This document shows, piece by piece, positions 46,776-57,021 of a stretch of DNA of 64,000 bases (positions are counted from its first letter, which is position 1; each line of letters opens with the position of its first letter). The notes below the pieces were generated by a model. The model did no database searches, was not told the origin of the DNA, and saw only the letters and a program-made list of their open reading frames with translations. The stretch is from Saccharothrix sp. (lineage in GTDB: Bacteria > Actinomycetota > Actinomycetes > Mycobacteriales > Pseudonocardiaceae), in assembly GCF_031180885.1 (NCBI RefSeq), contig NZ_JAPSLK010000006.1, positions 1 through 64,000 on the forward strand, written 5' to 3'. The position numbers and the translations under genes are program-made.

Positions 46776-47734
46776 CCGACGTCCACCTCGACCCGCGCCC
46801 CGCGACCGGGGTGCGGGTCGACCCCGAAGCGCCGCGCCGGCCGCGGTGGAAGAGGAAACGGGGCGACGGCCCGATCGCCTTCGCCTACCTGACCCCGGCG
46901 CTGCTGGTGCTGGTGGGCCTCATGGGCTACCCGATCTACCAGCTCGTCCTGATCTCGCTGTTCGACTACGGCCAGGAGCAGGTCAGCGGTGGCGCGCCGC
47001 TGACCTTCCTGGGGCTGGCCAACTACGCCACCCTGCTGTCGGACGCGAAGTTCTGGACCGTCCTGGGCCAGACCGTCGGGTTCGCCGCGGTGTGCGTGGT
47101 CGGGACGCTGCTGGTCGGCGCCGCGCTGGCGGTGCTGGCCACCCGCGTCCGCACGTGGGCGCGGATGACGCTGTTCCTCGCCGCCCTCGGCGCGTGGGCC
47201 ACCCCGGCGGTGGCCGGCTCGACGATCTGGCTGTTCCTGTTCGACGCCAACTTCGGCTTCGTCAACGAACTCCTCGGCACCACCGGGTTCTCCTGGACCT
47301 ACGACCGCTGGATCGCGTTCGGCCTGGTCGCGGCGCAGGTGATCTGGTGCTCGTTCCCGTTCGTCATGGTGACCCTGTACGCGGGCATCAAGTCGATCCC
47401 GGGCGAGGTGCTGGAGGCGGCGGCCCTGGACGGCGCGTCGACGTTGCGCACGGCCCGCTCGGTGATCCTGCCGCTGCTGCGCCCGCTGCTGATCGTGGTG
47501 ACCATCCAGTCGATCATCTGGGACTTCAAGGTGTTCACCCAGATCTACATCATGACCAGCGGCGGCGGCATCGCCGGGCGCAACCTCGTGCTCAACGTCT
47601 ACGCCTACCAGCAGGCGTTCGCCGCCTCGGAGTACGGGCTGGGCGCGAGCATCGGCGTGGTGACGACCGTGCTCCTGCTGCTCATCACGCTCGGGTACCT
47701 GCGGGCGCTGCGGAAGTCGGGGGAACAGCTGTGA
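46772..47734 (+). CDS. ABC sugar permease, MalF-like
   Basis: 320 residues from ATG 46772 (ATGA overlap). A basic N-terminal tail (PRRPRWKRKRGDG) and six helices; EAA loop GEVLEAAALDGASTLRTARSVILPLL. Forms the channel with the next gene. No ATPase gene in the operon, as for the dasABC-like system, implying a shared MsiK-type ATPase. Confidence 0.9.
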   Translation: MTDVHLDPRPATGVRVDPEAPRRPRWKRKRGDGPIAFAYLTPALLVLVGLMGYPIYQLVLISLFDYGQEQVSGGAPLTFLGLANYATLLSDAKFWTVLGQTVGFAAVCVVGTLLVGAALAVLATRVRTWARMTLFLAALGAWATPAVAGSTIWLFLFDANFGFVNELLGTTGFSWTYDRWIAFGLVAAQVIWCSFPFVMVTLYAGIKSIPGEVLEAAALDGASTLRTARSVILPLLRPLLIVVTIQSIIWDFKVFTQIYIMTSGGGIAGRNLVLNVYAYQQAFAASEYGLGASIGVVTTVLLLLITLGYLRALRKSGEQL

Positions 47735-48564
47735 GGCGCGGACTGGTCGAGGGCGTCACGGTCCTCATCGCGGGCGTGGTGGCGTTCCCGCTGTACTGGA
47801 TGGTGCTCACCGCGCTCAAACCCGAGCACGAGGTCATCTCCGCCGACCCGCGGCCGTGGACGCTCGCGCCCACGTTCGACAGCTTCGTGCGGGCGCTGAC
47901 CGTGCAGAGCTTCGGGCGGTACCTGGTGAACAGCCTGGTGGTGGCGCTGGCCGTGGTGCTGCTGAGCCTGCTGATCTCGTTCCTGGCGGCGACGGCGCTG
48001 ACCCGCTTCCGGTTCCGCAGCCGCACGACCCTGCTGGTGATGCTGCTGGTCGTGCAGATGGTGCCGGTCGAGGCGCTGACCATTCCGCTGTTCTTCGTCA
48101 TGCAGTCGGTGCGGGACGTGGCGCCCGCGTTCGGCCTGAACCACCTGGGCTCGCTGGTGCTGGTGCACCTCGCGTTCAGCCTGCCGTTCGCGATCTGGAT
48201 GCTGCGCGGGTTCGTCGCCGCCGTGCCGGTGGAGTTGGAGGAGGCCGCGACCCTCGACGGCGCGTCCCGCTTCCGCTTCCTGTGGCAGGTGCTGTTGCCG
48301 CTGGTCGCGCCGGGCCTGGTGGCGACGAGCGTGCTGTCGTTCATCCACGCGTGGAACGACTTCCTGTTCGCCAAGACCTTCATCATCTCGGCGGCGGAGA
48401 ACCAGACGCTGCCGCTGGCGCTCCAGGTGTTCATCAAGCCCGACCAGAACGACTGGGGCGCGATCATGGCCGGGTCGACGCTGATGACGATCCCGGTGCT
48501 GGTGTTCTTCGTCCTGGTGCAGCGGCGACTCGTCGCGGGACTCGCGGGAGCGGTGAAGTCGTGA
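47731..48564 (+). CDS. ABC sugar permease, MalG-like
   Basis: 277 residues from GTG 47731 (GTGA overlap). Six helices beginning LVEGVTVLIAGVVAFPLYWMVLTALKP; EAA loop PVELEEAATLDGASRFRFLWQVLLPLVAPGL. Overlaps the GH20 start by four bases, so the four genes 45483-49970 are one translationally coupled unit. Confidence 0.9.
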   Translation: MRRGLVEGVTVLIAGVVAFPLYWMVLTALKPEHEVISADPRPWTLAPTFDSFVRALTVQSFGRYLVNSLVVALAVVLLSLLISFLAATALTRFRFRSRTTLLVMLLVVQMVPVEALTIPLFFVMQSVRDVAPAFGLNHLGSLVLVHLAFSLPFAIWMLRGFVAAVPVELEEAATLDGASRFRFLWQVLLPLVAPGLVATSVLSFIHAWNDFLFAKTFIISAAENQTLPLALQVFIKPDQNDWGAIMAGSTLMTIPVLVFFVLVQRRLVAGLAGAVKS

Positions 48565-49970
48565 TCATACCCAAGCCGGTGTCCTTCAACCAGGGCAAGG
48601 GTTCCCTCGTCTTCGACGGCACGGTCGACGTCCGCCCGTACGACGGCCCACCCGAGTCCTACCGCCTGACCGTCTCGTCGGAGGGCGTCACCGTCGAGGC
48701 GGCGGACGCGGCCGGCGAGTTCTACGCGCGGCAGACCCTGCGCCAGCTCGGCGGCCCGGACGCCTTCCGCGCCGCGCCGATCGGCGGCCCGCCGACCCTG
48801 CCGGTGTGCGTGGTGGAGGACCGTCCCCGCTTCGCCTGGCGCGGCGTGATGCTCGACGTGGCCAGGCACTTCCTGCCCAAGCCGGACCTGCTGCGCTACG
48901 TCGAACTCCTGGCCGTGCACAAGCTCAACGTCCTGCACCTGCACCTGACCGACGACCAGGGCTGGCGGTTCGAGTCGAAGAAGTTCCCGCGCCTGCACGA
49001 GATCGGCGGCTGGCGCCCGTCCTCCCGCTACGGTGACCGGCGCTACGGCGGCCGGACGAACCGACCACACGGCGGCTACTACACCCAGGACGACCTGCGC
49101 GAAGTCGTCGCCTACGCGGCGCAACGGCACATCACGGTGGTGCCCGAGATCGACGTCCCGGGCCACAGCCAGGCAGCCATCGCGGCCTACCCGGAACTGG
49201 GCGTGCAAGGCGGTGGCGTCTGGACCGACTGGGGCGTCAACCCCAACGTCCTCAAGGCCGACGAGTCCACTGTGGACTTCTACCGGCAGGTTTTCGACGA
49301 GCTGCTGGACGTCTTCCCGGCAGAGGTGATCGGGCTGGGCGGCGACGAGGCCGAGGGCGGCGACGGCCGGTTCGTCCGGCGCATCGCCCAGCACCTGGTG
49401 CGGCGCGGCCGGCGGCCGTACGGCTGGGACGAGGTGCTCGGCGTCGGACCGCTGCCGACGAAGACGGTGATCGCGTCCTGGCGCGGCGAGGAAGCCGGCC
49501 TGACCGCCCTCGAGCGGGGCCACGACGTCGTCATGTGCCCGGAGAAGCACGTGTACCTGGACTACCGCCAGTCCGACCGCGACGACGAACCCATCCCCGT
49601 CGGCACCGTCCTGACCTGGGAGGACGTCTACGCCTACGAACCGGCGGCCGCGGATCGGGTGCTCGGCGCGCAGGCGAACCTGTGGACCGAGCACCTCGAC
49701 TCCCCGCGGCGGCTGGACTACGCGGCTTTCCCCCGCTTGTGCGCCTTCGCCGAGGTGGTGTGGAGCCCCGTACCCCACACCACCCCGGCAACCCCCTTGT
49801 CCCCCGTGACGTCCCCGAGCACCCCCGCGCTCCGCGACGCCGAAGAGTTCCGCTCCCGCCTGACCCACCACCACCTGCCGAGGCTGGACGCCCTGGGCGT
49901 CGAGTACCGGCCCCTGTCCGGCCCGCGCCCGTGGCAGATGCTCCCCGGTGTGCCAGGCCACCCCCGCTAG
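48561..49970 (+). CDS. Glycoside hydrolase family 20 beta-N-acetylhexosaminidase
   Basis: 469 residues from GTG 48561, without signal peptide, so it should cut imported oligosaccharides in the cytoplasm. An N-terminal GH20b-like domain (about 1-95) precedes the barrel: RFAWRGVMLDVARHFLPKPDLLRYVELLAVHKLNVLHLHLTDDQGWR and VVPEIDVPGHSQAAIAAYPEL. The catalytic Asp-Glu pair is in VIGLGGDEAEGGD; the usual His of the HxGGDE motif is Leu here. Late motifs: GWDEVLG, WRGEEAG, GAQANLWTEHL. It releases terminal GlcNAc or GalNAc. Confidence 0.92.
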   Translation: MIIPKPVSFNQGKGSLVFDGTVDVRPYDGPPESYRLTVSSEGVTVEAADAAGEFYARQTLRQLGGPDAFRAAPIGGPPTLPVCVVEDRPRFAWRGVMLDVARHFLPKPDLLRYVELLAVHKLNVLHLHLTDDQGWRFESKKFPRLHEIGGWRPSSRYGDRRYGGRTNRPHGGYYTQDDLREVVAYAAQRHITVVPEIDVPGHSQAAIAAYPELGVQGGGVWTDWGVNPNVLKADESTVDFYRQVFDELLDVFPAEVIGLGGDEAEGGDGRFVRRIAQHLVRRGRRPYGWDEVLGVGPLPTKTVIASWRGEEAGLTALERGHDVVMCPEKHVYLDYRQSDRDDEPIPVGTVLTWEDVYAYEPAAADRVLGAQANLWTEHLDSPRRLDYAAFPRLCAFAEVVWSPVPHTTPATPLSPVTSPSTPALRDAEEFRSRLTHHHLPRLDALGVEYRPLSGPRPWQMLPGVPGHPR

Positions 49971-50030
49971 TACGCCTCCCGGTTGGTACGCCTCCCCGGT
50001 TGGTACGCCTGCCCCCGTTAGTGCGCTTGG
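49968..50030. repeat. Short tandem repeat between GH20 and PspC genes
   Basis: Three to four units of 16-18 bp (TGGTACGCCTCCCCGGT and variants). The first unit contains the GH20 stop codon (TAG of TAGTACGCC) and the last degenerate unit contains the PspC stop codon on the other strand. Confidence 0.6.
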
Positions 50031-50254
50031 TCGACCTCCTTCTCCGGCACGAGAATCCACATGGCGAGGTAGAGCACCGCACCGGCGCCCACCCCGAAGA
50101 GCGTCGCGGCGACCAGCAGGATCCGCAGGATGGCCGCGTCCACCCCGATGAGCTCGGAAACGCCACCGCACACACCCGCGACCATCCGGTCGTTCCGGCT
50201 GCGGCGGAGCTTCTTGACCTTGTCGGTGGCCTGGTTGAGCACGTCGTGCGTCAT
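50018..50254 (-). CDS. PspC domain membrane protein
   Basis: 78 residues from ATG 50254. PspC signature LRRSRNDRMVAGVCGGVSELIGVDAAILRILLVAATLFGVGAGAVLYLAMWILVPE, with an amphipathic helix and a long hydrophobic hairpin. PspC proteins take part in envelope-stress signalling. Monocistronic and convergent with the GH20 operon. Confidence 0.9.
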   Translation of the reverse strand: MTHDVLNQATDKVKKLRRSRNDRMVAGVCGGVSELIGVDAAILRILLVAATLFGVGAGAVLYLAMWILVPEKEVDQAH

Positions 50255-50313
50255 AGCTCAATGGTGTTGTTCAGCGCCTTGCCGCACATCGGGGACACAC
50301 CCTGAACCCACCC

Positions 50314-51119
50314 TCAGGGTTCAACCACGACCTTCCCCCGGGTCAACCCCGCGCCCGCCCGGCGGTGCACCTCGGGCAGCTCCTCCAGGGTGCGCCGCTC
50401 GGACACGTCGACCCGCACGACACCCGCGTCCACCAGCCCGACCAGCGCGGCCAACTGCCCGGCGTCCCACCGCACGACCACGTGGGCGCCGGGCACGTCG
50501 CTCAGGGTCGCCGACACCGCCCGGCCGCCCAGGTGCGCGATCTGCGCGTCCGGCACGAGGTTCACCACCGCGTCGAACCGCCCCCGCGGCCCGTACCCGA
50601 CGACCTCGTCCGCCCCCAGCGCGGTCACTGCGCGCACCGACCGGGCACTCGCGGTCGCCGTCACGTGCGCCCCCGCGCGCCGCGCCAACTGCACCGCGAA
50701 CCCGCCGATCCCGCCACCCGCCCCGTTGACCAGAACCCGTTGCCCCGCTTGGACTTCCGCGTGCTCGAACACCATCTGCCACGCGGTCAGCCCGGCCAGC
50801 GGCAGCGCGGCGGCGTCGGCCAGCGGGATGCTCGTGGGCGCGTCGACCAGGCGGTCCGCCGGCGCGACGACGTACTCCGCGGCGGCCCTTCGACCCACCC
50901 CACCACCGCCCGGCCGTCGACCGTGCCCGCGACGTCCCACCCGAGCGTGTGCGGCAACGCGACCGGGAACCGCCCCTCGCGCACCGCGATCTCCGTGGGG
51001 TTGAACGACGTCGCCGCCATCCGGACGAGCACTTCGCCTTCGCCCGGTACCGGCACCGGGACGTCGTCGATGCGGATGACCGAGGGACCGCCGTGCTCGT
51101 GGATGCGCGCGCTTCTCAT
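50314..51119 (-). pseudogene. Quinone-oxidoreductase-like MDR enzyme with one frameshift
   Basis: From ATG 51119 the first frame gives MRSARIHEHGGPSVIRIDDVPVP ... ALPHTLGWDVAGTVDGRAVVGWVEG; a base is missing in the GGG run near 50889-50891, after which another frame continues AAAEYVVAPADRLVDAPTSIPLADAAALPLAGLTAWQMV, the Rossmann motif NGAGGGIGGFAVQLARRAG and the end LTRGKVVVEP. One added base restores an NADPH:quinone reductase-like protein of about 268 residues without zinc sites. It is divergent from an AraC regulator that probably controls it. Sequencing error is possible. Confidence 0.83.
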
Positions 51120-51195
51120 GGGTCCGGACGCTAGGTATCCACAGTTGGACGCTCAATGCGTTCGAGTCCGATTTTTTGTGTGATCGTCTGACACC

Positions 51196-52080
51196 GTGGA
51201 CATGCTCAGCGACGTCATCGCGGTGATGCGGACCGGACGGCCGGTCGCGGCCCGGGTCGGGTGGCGCGCGCCGTGGGCGCAGCGGTTCGACCGGGTCCCG
51301 GGGGCGTCCGGGTTCCACGTCGTGGTGCGCGGGGAGGCGTGGCTGATCCCGGACGACGACCTGCCGGTGCGGCTGCGGCAGGGGGACGTGGTGTTCCTGC
51401 CGGACGGGCGCGGGCACGTGCTGGCGGACCGGGTGGGCACGCCGGTGACCGCCGAGGCGTGCGCGCCGGGTTCGCGGGTGGCGTACGAGCAGCCGGAGGA
51501 CCCGACGACGGTGACGCTGTGCGGAGCGTACGAGCTGGCGGACGTCCACCCGTTGCTGCGGGGGTTGTCGGCGACCGTGCACCGGGGTGGTCCGGAGCTG
51601 CTGCGGACGGTCGACCTGCTGGTGGGGGAGCTGGAGTCGCCGGGTCCGGGGTCGTCGGCGCTGGTGGCCGGGCTGCTGGACGCGGTGGTGGTGCACCTGC
51701 TGCGGGCGTGGTTCGAGGCGTCGGGGGACCGGCGGGGCTGGTTGGCGGCGCTGCGGGACCGGTCGCTGGCGCCGGCGTTGCACGCGATCCACCGGATGCC
51801 GGGGGTGCCGTGGACGGTGGCGGCGCTGGCGGCGGAGGCGGGGATGTCGCGGGCGGCGTTCGCGGAGCGGTTCACGCACGTCATGCGGCAGACCCCGATG
51901 GCGTACCTGTCGTGGTGGCGGTTGGTGACGGCGGCGAAGTTGTTGCGGGACACGGATTTGACGTTGTCTGCGGTGGCGCGGGAGGTGGGTTACGCGTCGC
52001 AGTTCTCGTTCGCGGCGGCGTTCAAGCGCGAACACGGGCTCCCGCCGGGCCGCTTCCGACGAGCTGTGTCCGAGCGGTGA
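51196..52080 (+). CDS. AraC-family transcriptional regulator (cupin sensor)
   Basis: 294 residues from GTG 51196 (ATG 51202 also possible). N-terminal AraC_binding_2/cupin part (ASGFHVVVRGEAWLIPDDDLPVRLRQGDVVFLPDGRGHVL), C-terminal double helix-turn-helix (WTVAALAAEAGMSRAAFAERFTHVMRQTPMAYLSWWRLVTAAKLLRDTDLTLSAVAREVGYASQFSFAAAFKREHG). The pairing of such a regulator with a divergent oxidoreductase is common. 76 bases separate the two starts. Confidence 0.9.
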   Translation: MDMLSDVIAVMRTGRPVAARVGWRAPWAQRFDRVPGASGFHVVVRGEAWLIPDDDLPVRLRQGDVVFLPDGRGHVLADRVGTPVTAEACAPGSRVAYEQPEDPTTVTLCGAYELADVHPLLRGLSATVHRGGPELLRTVDLLVGELESPGPGSSALVAGLLDAVVVHLLRAWFEASGDRRGWLAALRDRSLAPALHAIHRMPGVPWTVAALAAEAGMSRAAFAERFTHVMRQTPMAYLSWWRLVTAAKLLRDTDLTLSAVAREVGYASQFSFAAAFKREHGLPPGRFRRAVSER

Positions 52081-52505
52081 AGCCCGAGGACACCCCCCAA
52101 CCCACCGGGGGCCACTTCCCAACCTCAACCCCCTCCCACCCAGCCCCGCTCAGCCTCAGCACCTGCCGAGCCCGCGCTCGCCGAGCCCGCGTGCTGACGC
52201 CGCAGGTGCCGAGCCCGCGCTCGCCGAGCCCGCGCGCTGACGCCGCAGGTGCCGAGCCCGCGCTCGCCGAGCCCGCGGGCCCAGCGGCCTCTGCTGGTGG
52301 CGCGTCCGCTGCCGGCCTGGTGTCCTCCTGCGCATGCACCGGCGGCTGTCCTCCACCTTCGGGCTCTCGAAGCCGCGGGGCCGGTGAACGCCGAAGAAGC
52401 CGAAGCTTCCCGGTAGCCCGGCACCGTCCCCAAGTACCGGCAGGACGTCCAGCGGGTCGTTTCGGCCAGTCTGCTGACTACCCCCGCCGAGCGCACAATC
52501 GCAGG
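52081..52505. repeat. Gene-free region with a 43-bp tandem repeat
   Basis: A 43-bp unit beginning TGCCGAGCCCGCGCTCGCCG starts at 52164, 52207 and 52250 (the third copy covers about 28 bp). The frames through it give only Ala/Arg/Pro/Ser repeats. The rest up to 52505 holds no recognisable gene or signal. Confidence 0.7.
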
Positions 52506-52865
52506 GTGACCGGGCCGCTGAACGGGCTCGTGGGGTTCGCGCACGCCTTGCGCGCGGACGGGGTCGAGTGCGGGCCGGACCGGGTGCGGGTGCTCCCAGG
52601 GGCGGAGGTGCGCACGCTCGGCACCCGGCTGACACCACCCGACAACTGTCGCGCCGCGACCCCGAGCAGCCGGCCGGTCGCCGCCGCGCGGGCCGTGCCC
52701 GGCCCGAGGGCGGGACGCGGTGGGGTGAACCCGCACGCCGGCAAGGACGGGTGCGCGCCGGTCCGGTCCGGCGTCGTCGCCGCCCGGCCCCGCCTGGACC
52801 GGTTGATCGTCGGGCATAGCCTGGACGCCCTGCGGCACCTGCTCGAGGAGGTAAGCGGTGCGTGA
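52506..52865 (+). pseudogene. coxE remnant with internal deletion
   Basis: The frame from GTG 52506 starts VTGPLNGLVGFAHALRADGVECGPDRVR and ends PRLDRLIVGHSLDALRHLLEEVSGA, which look like the first and last parts of CoxE, a protein of about 370-400 residues with a von Willebrand A domain that accompanies molybdenum CO dehydrogenases. Only 119 codons remain; the middle (about residues 35-90) is low complexity and the metal-binding VWA core is absent. The end overlaps the coxI/xdhC start by eight bases, so position in the operon is preserved. Identification rests on short end segments and context. Confidence 0.6.
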
Positions 52866-53970
52866 TGTGCTCGTCGAACTCGCCCGGCGCGTGGCGGCGG
52901 GGGAGACCGTCGGCGTCGGCACGGTGGTCGCCACGTTCAGCTCGGCGCCCCGGCCGCCCGGCGCGGCGATGCTGGTGGGCGCCGACGGCGAGGTCGTGGG
53001 CAGCGTGTCCGGCGGCTGTGTCGAGGGCGCGGTCTACGAGTTGGCCCAGGACGTCGTGCGCGAGGGGACGCCCGTCCTCCAGCGGTACGGGGTGAGTGAC
53101 GACGACGCGTTCGCGGTGGGTCTGACCTGCGGCGGGATCATCGACGTCTACGTGGAGGCGGTGTCGCGGGAGACCTTCCCGGAGCTGCCGGACGTGCTGG
53201 ACACGGTCCGGGCGGAGCAGCCGGTGGCCGTCGCGACCGTCGTCGAGCACCCGGAGTGGGTCGGCCGGCGGCTGGTCGTGTGGCCCGACCGGGTGGCCGG
53301 TGACGTGCCGTCCGCACGGGCGCGCGACGCCATCGCCGACGACGCCCGGGGACTCCTCGCCGCCGGCCGGAGCGCGACCCTGCACTACGGACCGGACGGG
53401 CAGCGGCGCGGCGAGGGCATGGCCGTGTTCGTGAACTCCTTCGAACCTCCGCCGCGCATGCTGGTGTTCGGCGCCATCGACTTCGCCGCCGCCGTGGCGC
53501 GGCTGGGCGCGTTCCTCGGCTACCGGGTGACGGTGTGCGACGCGCGGCCGGTGTTCGCGACCAAGACCCGGTTCCCGGAAGCGGACGAGGTCGTGGTGGA
53601 TTGGCCTCACCGCTACCTGCGGGCGCAGGCCGACGCCGGGCGGGTGGACGAGCGGACCGTGGTCGCCGTGTTGACGCACGACCCGAAGTTCGACGTGCCG
53701 TTGTTGGAGGTCGCGCTGCGGCTGAAGCTCGGTTACGTGGGCGCGATGGGGTCTCGGCGCACCCATGAGGACCGGATGCGGCGGTTGCGGGAAGCCGGGA
53801 TGACGGAGAGCGAGTTGGCCGGGCTGTCCTCGCCGATCGGGTTGGACCTGGGGGCGCGGACGCCGGAGGAGACGGCGGTGTCCATCGCGGCGGAGATCAT
53901 CGCACTGCGGTGGGGCGGCGGTGGCGAGCGGCTGACCCGGACCGATGGCGCCATCCACCGCTTGCCCTAG
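52858..53970 (+). CDS. XdhC/CoxI family molybdenum-cofactor maturation protein
   Basis: 370 residues from GTG 52858. The N-terminal XdhC domain has TVVATFSSAPRPPGAAMLVGADGEVVGSVSGGCVEGAVYE and GLTCGGIIDVYVE; the C-terminal Rossmann domain has MLVFGAIDFAAAVARLGAFLGYRVTVCDARP, VAVLTHDPKFDVPLLEVAL and YVGAMGSRRTHEDRMRRL. It binds sulfurated molybdopterin and inserts it into the hydroxylase. First intact gene of the operon; about 150 bases separate it from coxS. Confidence 0.9.
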   Translation: MRDVLVELARRVAAGETVGVGTVVATFSSAPRPPGAAMLVGADGEVVGSVSGGCVEGAVYELAQDVVREGTPVLQRYGVSDDDAFAVGLTCGGIIDVYVEAVSRETFPELPDVLDTVRAEQPVAVATVVEHPEWVGRRLVVWPDRVAGDVPSARARDAIADDARGLLAAGRSATLHYGPDGQRRGEGMAVFVNSFEPPPRMLVFGAIDFAAAVARLGAFLGYRVTVCDARPVFATKTRFPEADEVVVDWPHRYLRAQADAGRVDERTVVAVLTHDPKFDVPLLEVALRLKLGYVGAMGSRRTHEDRMRRLREAGMTESELAGLSSPIGLDLGARTPEETAVSIAAEIIALRWGGGGERLTRTDGAIHRLP

Positions 53971-54121
53971 GGCTCTTGGAGCACTGCCGATCGGCCTCGC
54001 CGCCGGATGACGGTGGCGGTGTGCGCCCGGCGGTGTGGTGTTCGGGGGCGAGGGTTGTTTGACGTGGCAAGTGGTAGCAGGCTCGCGTGTGACCCCCATC
54101 ACCAACGGGCTTGGAGGGTTC

Positions 54122-54660
<539 letters not shown>

Positions 54661-54664
<4 letters not shown>

Positions 54665-57021
54665 CGGTCGAAGTCGGCAAAGCCCGGCGGCGCAAGGAAG
54701 ACGCGCGGTTGATCACCGGCGCGGCGCGGTGGACCGACAACATCCGGCTCGCGGGCATGTTGCACATGGCCTTGGTGCGCAGTCCCGTCGCCCACGCGCG
54801 CATCACGTCCGTGGACGTCACGGCGGCGGTGCGGATGCCCGGTGTGCTGGCCGTGTTCACCGGGCGGGACCTGGCCGAGGAGCAGGGCAGCCTGCCGTGC
54901 GCGTGGCCGATCACCGAGGACATGCTGGCCCCGCCCGCGCCGGCGGTGGCCGTGGACGAGGTGAACTTCGCGGGTGAAGTGGTCGCGGTCGTGGTCGCGC
55001 GGTCCGCCGCGGAGGCGCACGACGCGTTGGAAGCGGTCGACGTCGACTACGACGAACTCCCGGTCGTGCTGGACCTGGAGGCCGCCGTGGCCGAGGGCGC
55101 GGACCTCGTGCACCCGGACCTGGGCTCGAACAAGAGCGCCACGTGGGTGTACGACTCCGCCGAAGCAGGTGCGGGTGGCGACGTCGAGCAGGCCATCGCC
55201 GAGGCCGAAGTCGTCGTGGCGCGGACGTTCCGGCAGCAGCGGCTGATCCCGGCGTTCATGGAGCCCCGGTCGGTCGTGGTCGACCCGACGCCGGACGCGG
55301 TGACGATGTGGTCGTCCACCCAGATCCCGCACATCCTGCGCTGGATGCTGGCCGCCACGGTCGGCGTGCCCGAGCACAAGCTGCGGGTCATCGCGCCGGA
55401 CGTCGGCGGCGGGTTCGGCGGCAAGCTCCAGGTCACGCCCGAGGAGGTGATCGCGCTGGTGGTCGCGCGCCGGCTGGGCAAGCCGGTGAAGTGGACCGAG
55501 ACGCGCACCGAATCCATGCTGTCCGCGCACCACGGCCGCGACCAGGTCCAGAAGGTCGTCGTGACGGCCAAGCGCGACGGCACGGTCACCGGGATGCGCG
55601 TCGAACTGCTCGCCGACATGGGCGCGTACCTGCGGCTGGTCGCGCCGGGCGTGCCGATCCTGGGCGCGTTCATGTACAACGCGATCTACAAGTTCCCGGC
55701 CTACAAGTTCATCTGCCACAACGTCTTCACCAACAAGACGCCCACCGACGCCTACCGGGGCGCGGGCCGGCCGGAAGCCACGTTCGCCGTCGAGCGGATC
55801 ATGGACGAGTTGGCCGCCGAACTCGGCATGGACCCGATGGAGCTGCGGCGGAAGAACTGGATCAACCACGACGAGTTCCCGTTCGACACGGTCGCCGGAC
55901 TCACCTACGACAGCGGCAACTACGAGGCCGCGACCGCGCGGGCCGTGGAGCTGTTCGGCTACGAAGCCCTGCGCAGGGAACAGAACGACCGGCGCGCCAA
56001 CGGTGATCCCGTGCAACTGGGCATCGGCATCTCCACCTACACCGAGATGTGCGGGCTCGCGCCGTCCCGCGTGCTCGGCGCGCTGCGCTACGCGGCCGGC
56101 GGGTGGGAGCACGCGGCCATCCGGATGCTGCCCACCGGCAAGGTCGAGCTGATCACCGGCACCTCGCCGCACGGGCAGGGCCACGAGACGGCGTGGAGCC
56201 AGATCGTGGCCGACCGGCTCGGCGTGCCGTTCGAGGACGTCGAGGTGCTGCACGGCGACACCCAGGTCGCCCCGCGCGGCATGGACACCTACGGGTCGCG
56301 GTCGCTCGCGGTCGGCGGCACGGCGATCGTGCTGGCGGCGGAGAAGGTGCTGGCCAAGGCCCGGACCGTGGCCGCGCACCTGATGGAGTGCGCGCCGGAC
56401 GACGTCGACTTCAGCGCCGGCACGTTCTCCGTGCGCGGCACGTCCACCACGATGTCGCTGGGTGACGTGGTCGTGGCCGCGCACGTCGCGCACGACCTGC
56501 CCGAAGGGGTCGAACCCGGGCTCGACTCCGACGCCGCGTTCGACCCGGACAACTTCTCGTTCCCGCACGGCACCCACCTGTGCGCGACGGAGGTCGACAC
56601 GCGGACCGGGCGGGTGACCATCCGCAAGTACGTGTGCGTGGACGACGTCGGCAAGGTGGTCAACCCGCTGATCGTGGAGGGCCAAGTGCACGGCGGGCTC
56701 GCCCAGGGCATCGCGCAGGCCCTGTTCGAAGAGGCCGTGCACGACGAGGGCGGCACGCTCACCACGGCCACGTTCGCCGACTACCTGCTGCCGTCGGCGG
56801 CCGACCTGCCGCACTTCGTCACCGACCGCACCGAGACGCCGGCGGAGTCGAACCCGTTGGGCGTCAAGGGAGTCGGCGAGGCGGGCACCATCGCGTCCAC
56901 CCCGGCGGTGGTCAACGCGGTCGTGGACGCCGTGCGGCACATGGGTGTCGACGACGTCCAGATGCCGTGCACGCCCATGCGGGTGTGGAAGGCGTTGCAG
57001 GCCGTGGGAGGTGGCGCGTGA
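54661..57021 (+). CDS. Molybdenum hydroxylase large subunit, form II CODH-like
   Basis: 786 residues from ATG 54661, full length. Landmarks: [34 protein letters not shown], the active-site loop [43 protein letters not shown] with the catalytic Glu. The loop AYRGAGR marks form II; true aerobic CO dehydrogenases (form I) have AYxCSFR with the copper-binding Cys. The enzyme therefore probably hydroxylates an aldehyde or heterocycle rather than oxidising CO at high rate. Confidence 0.94.
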
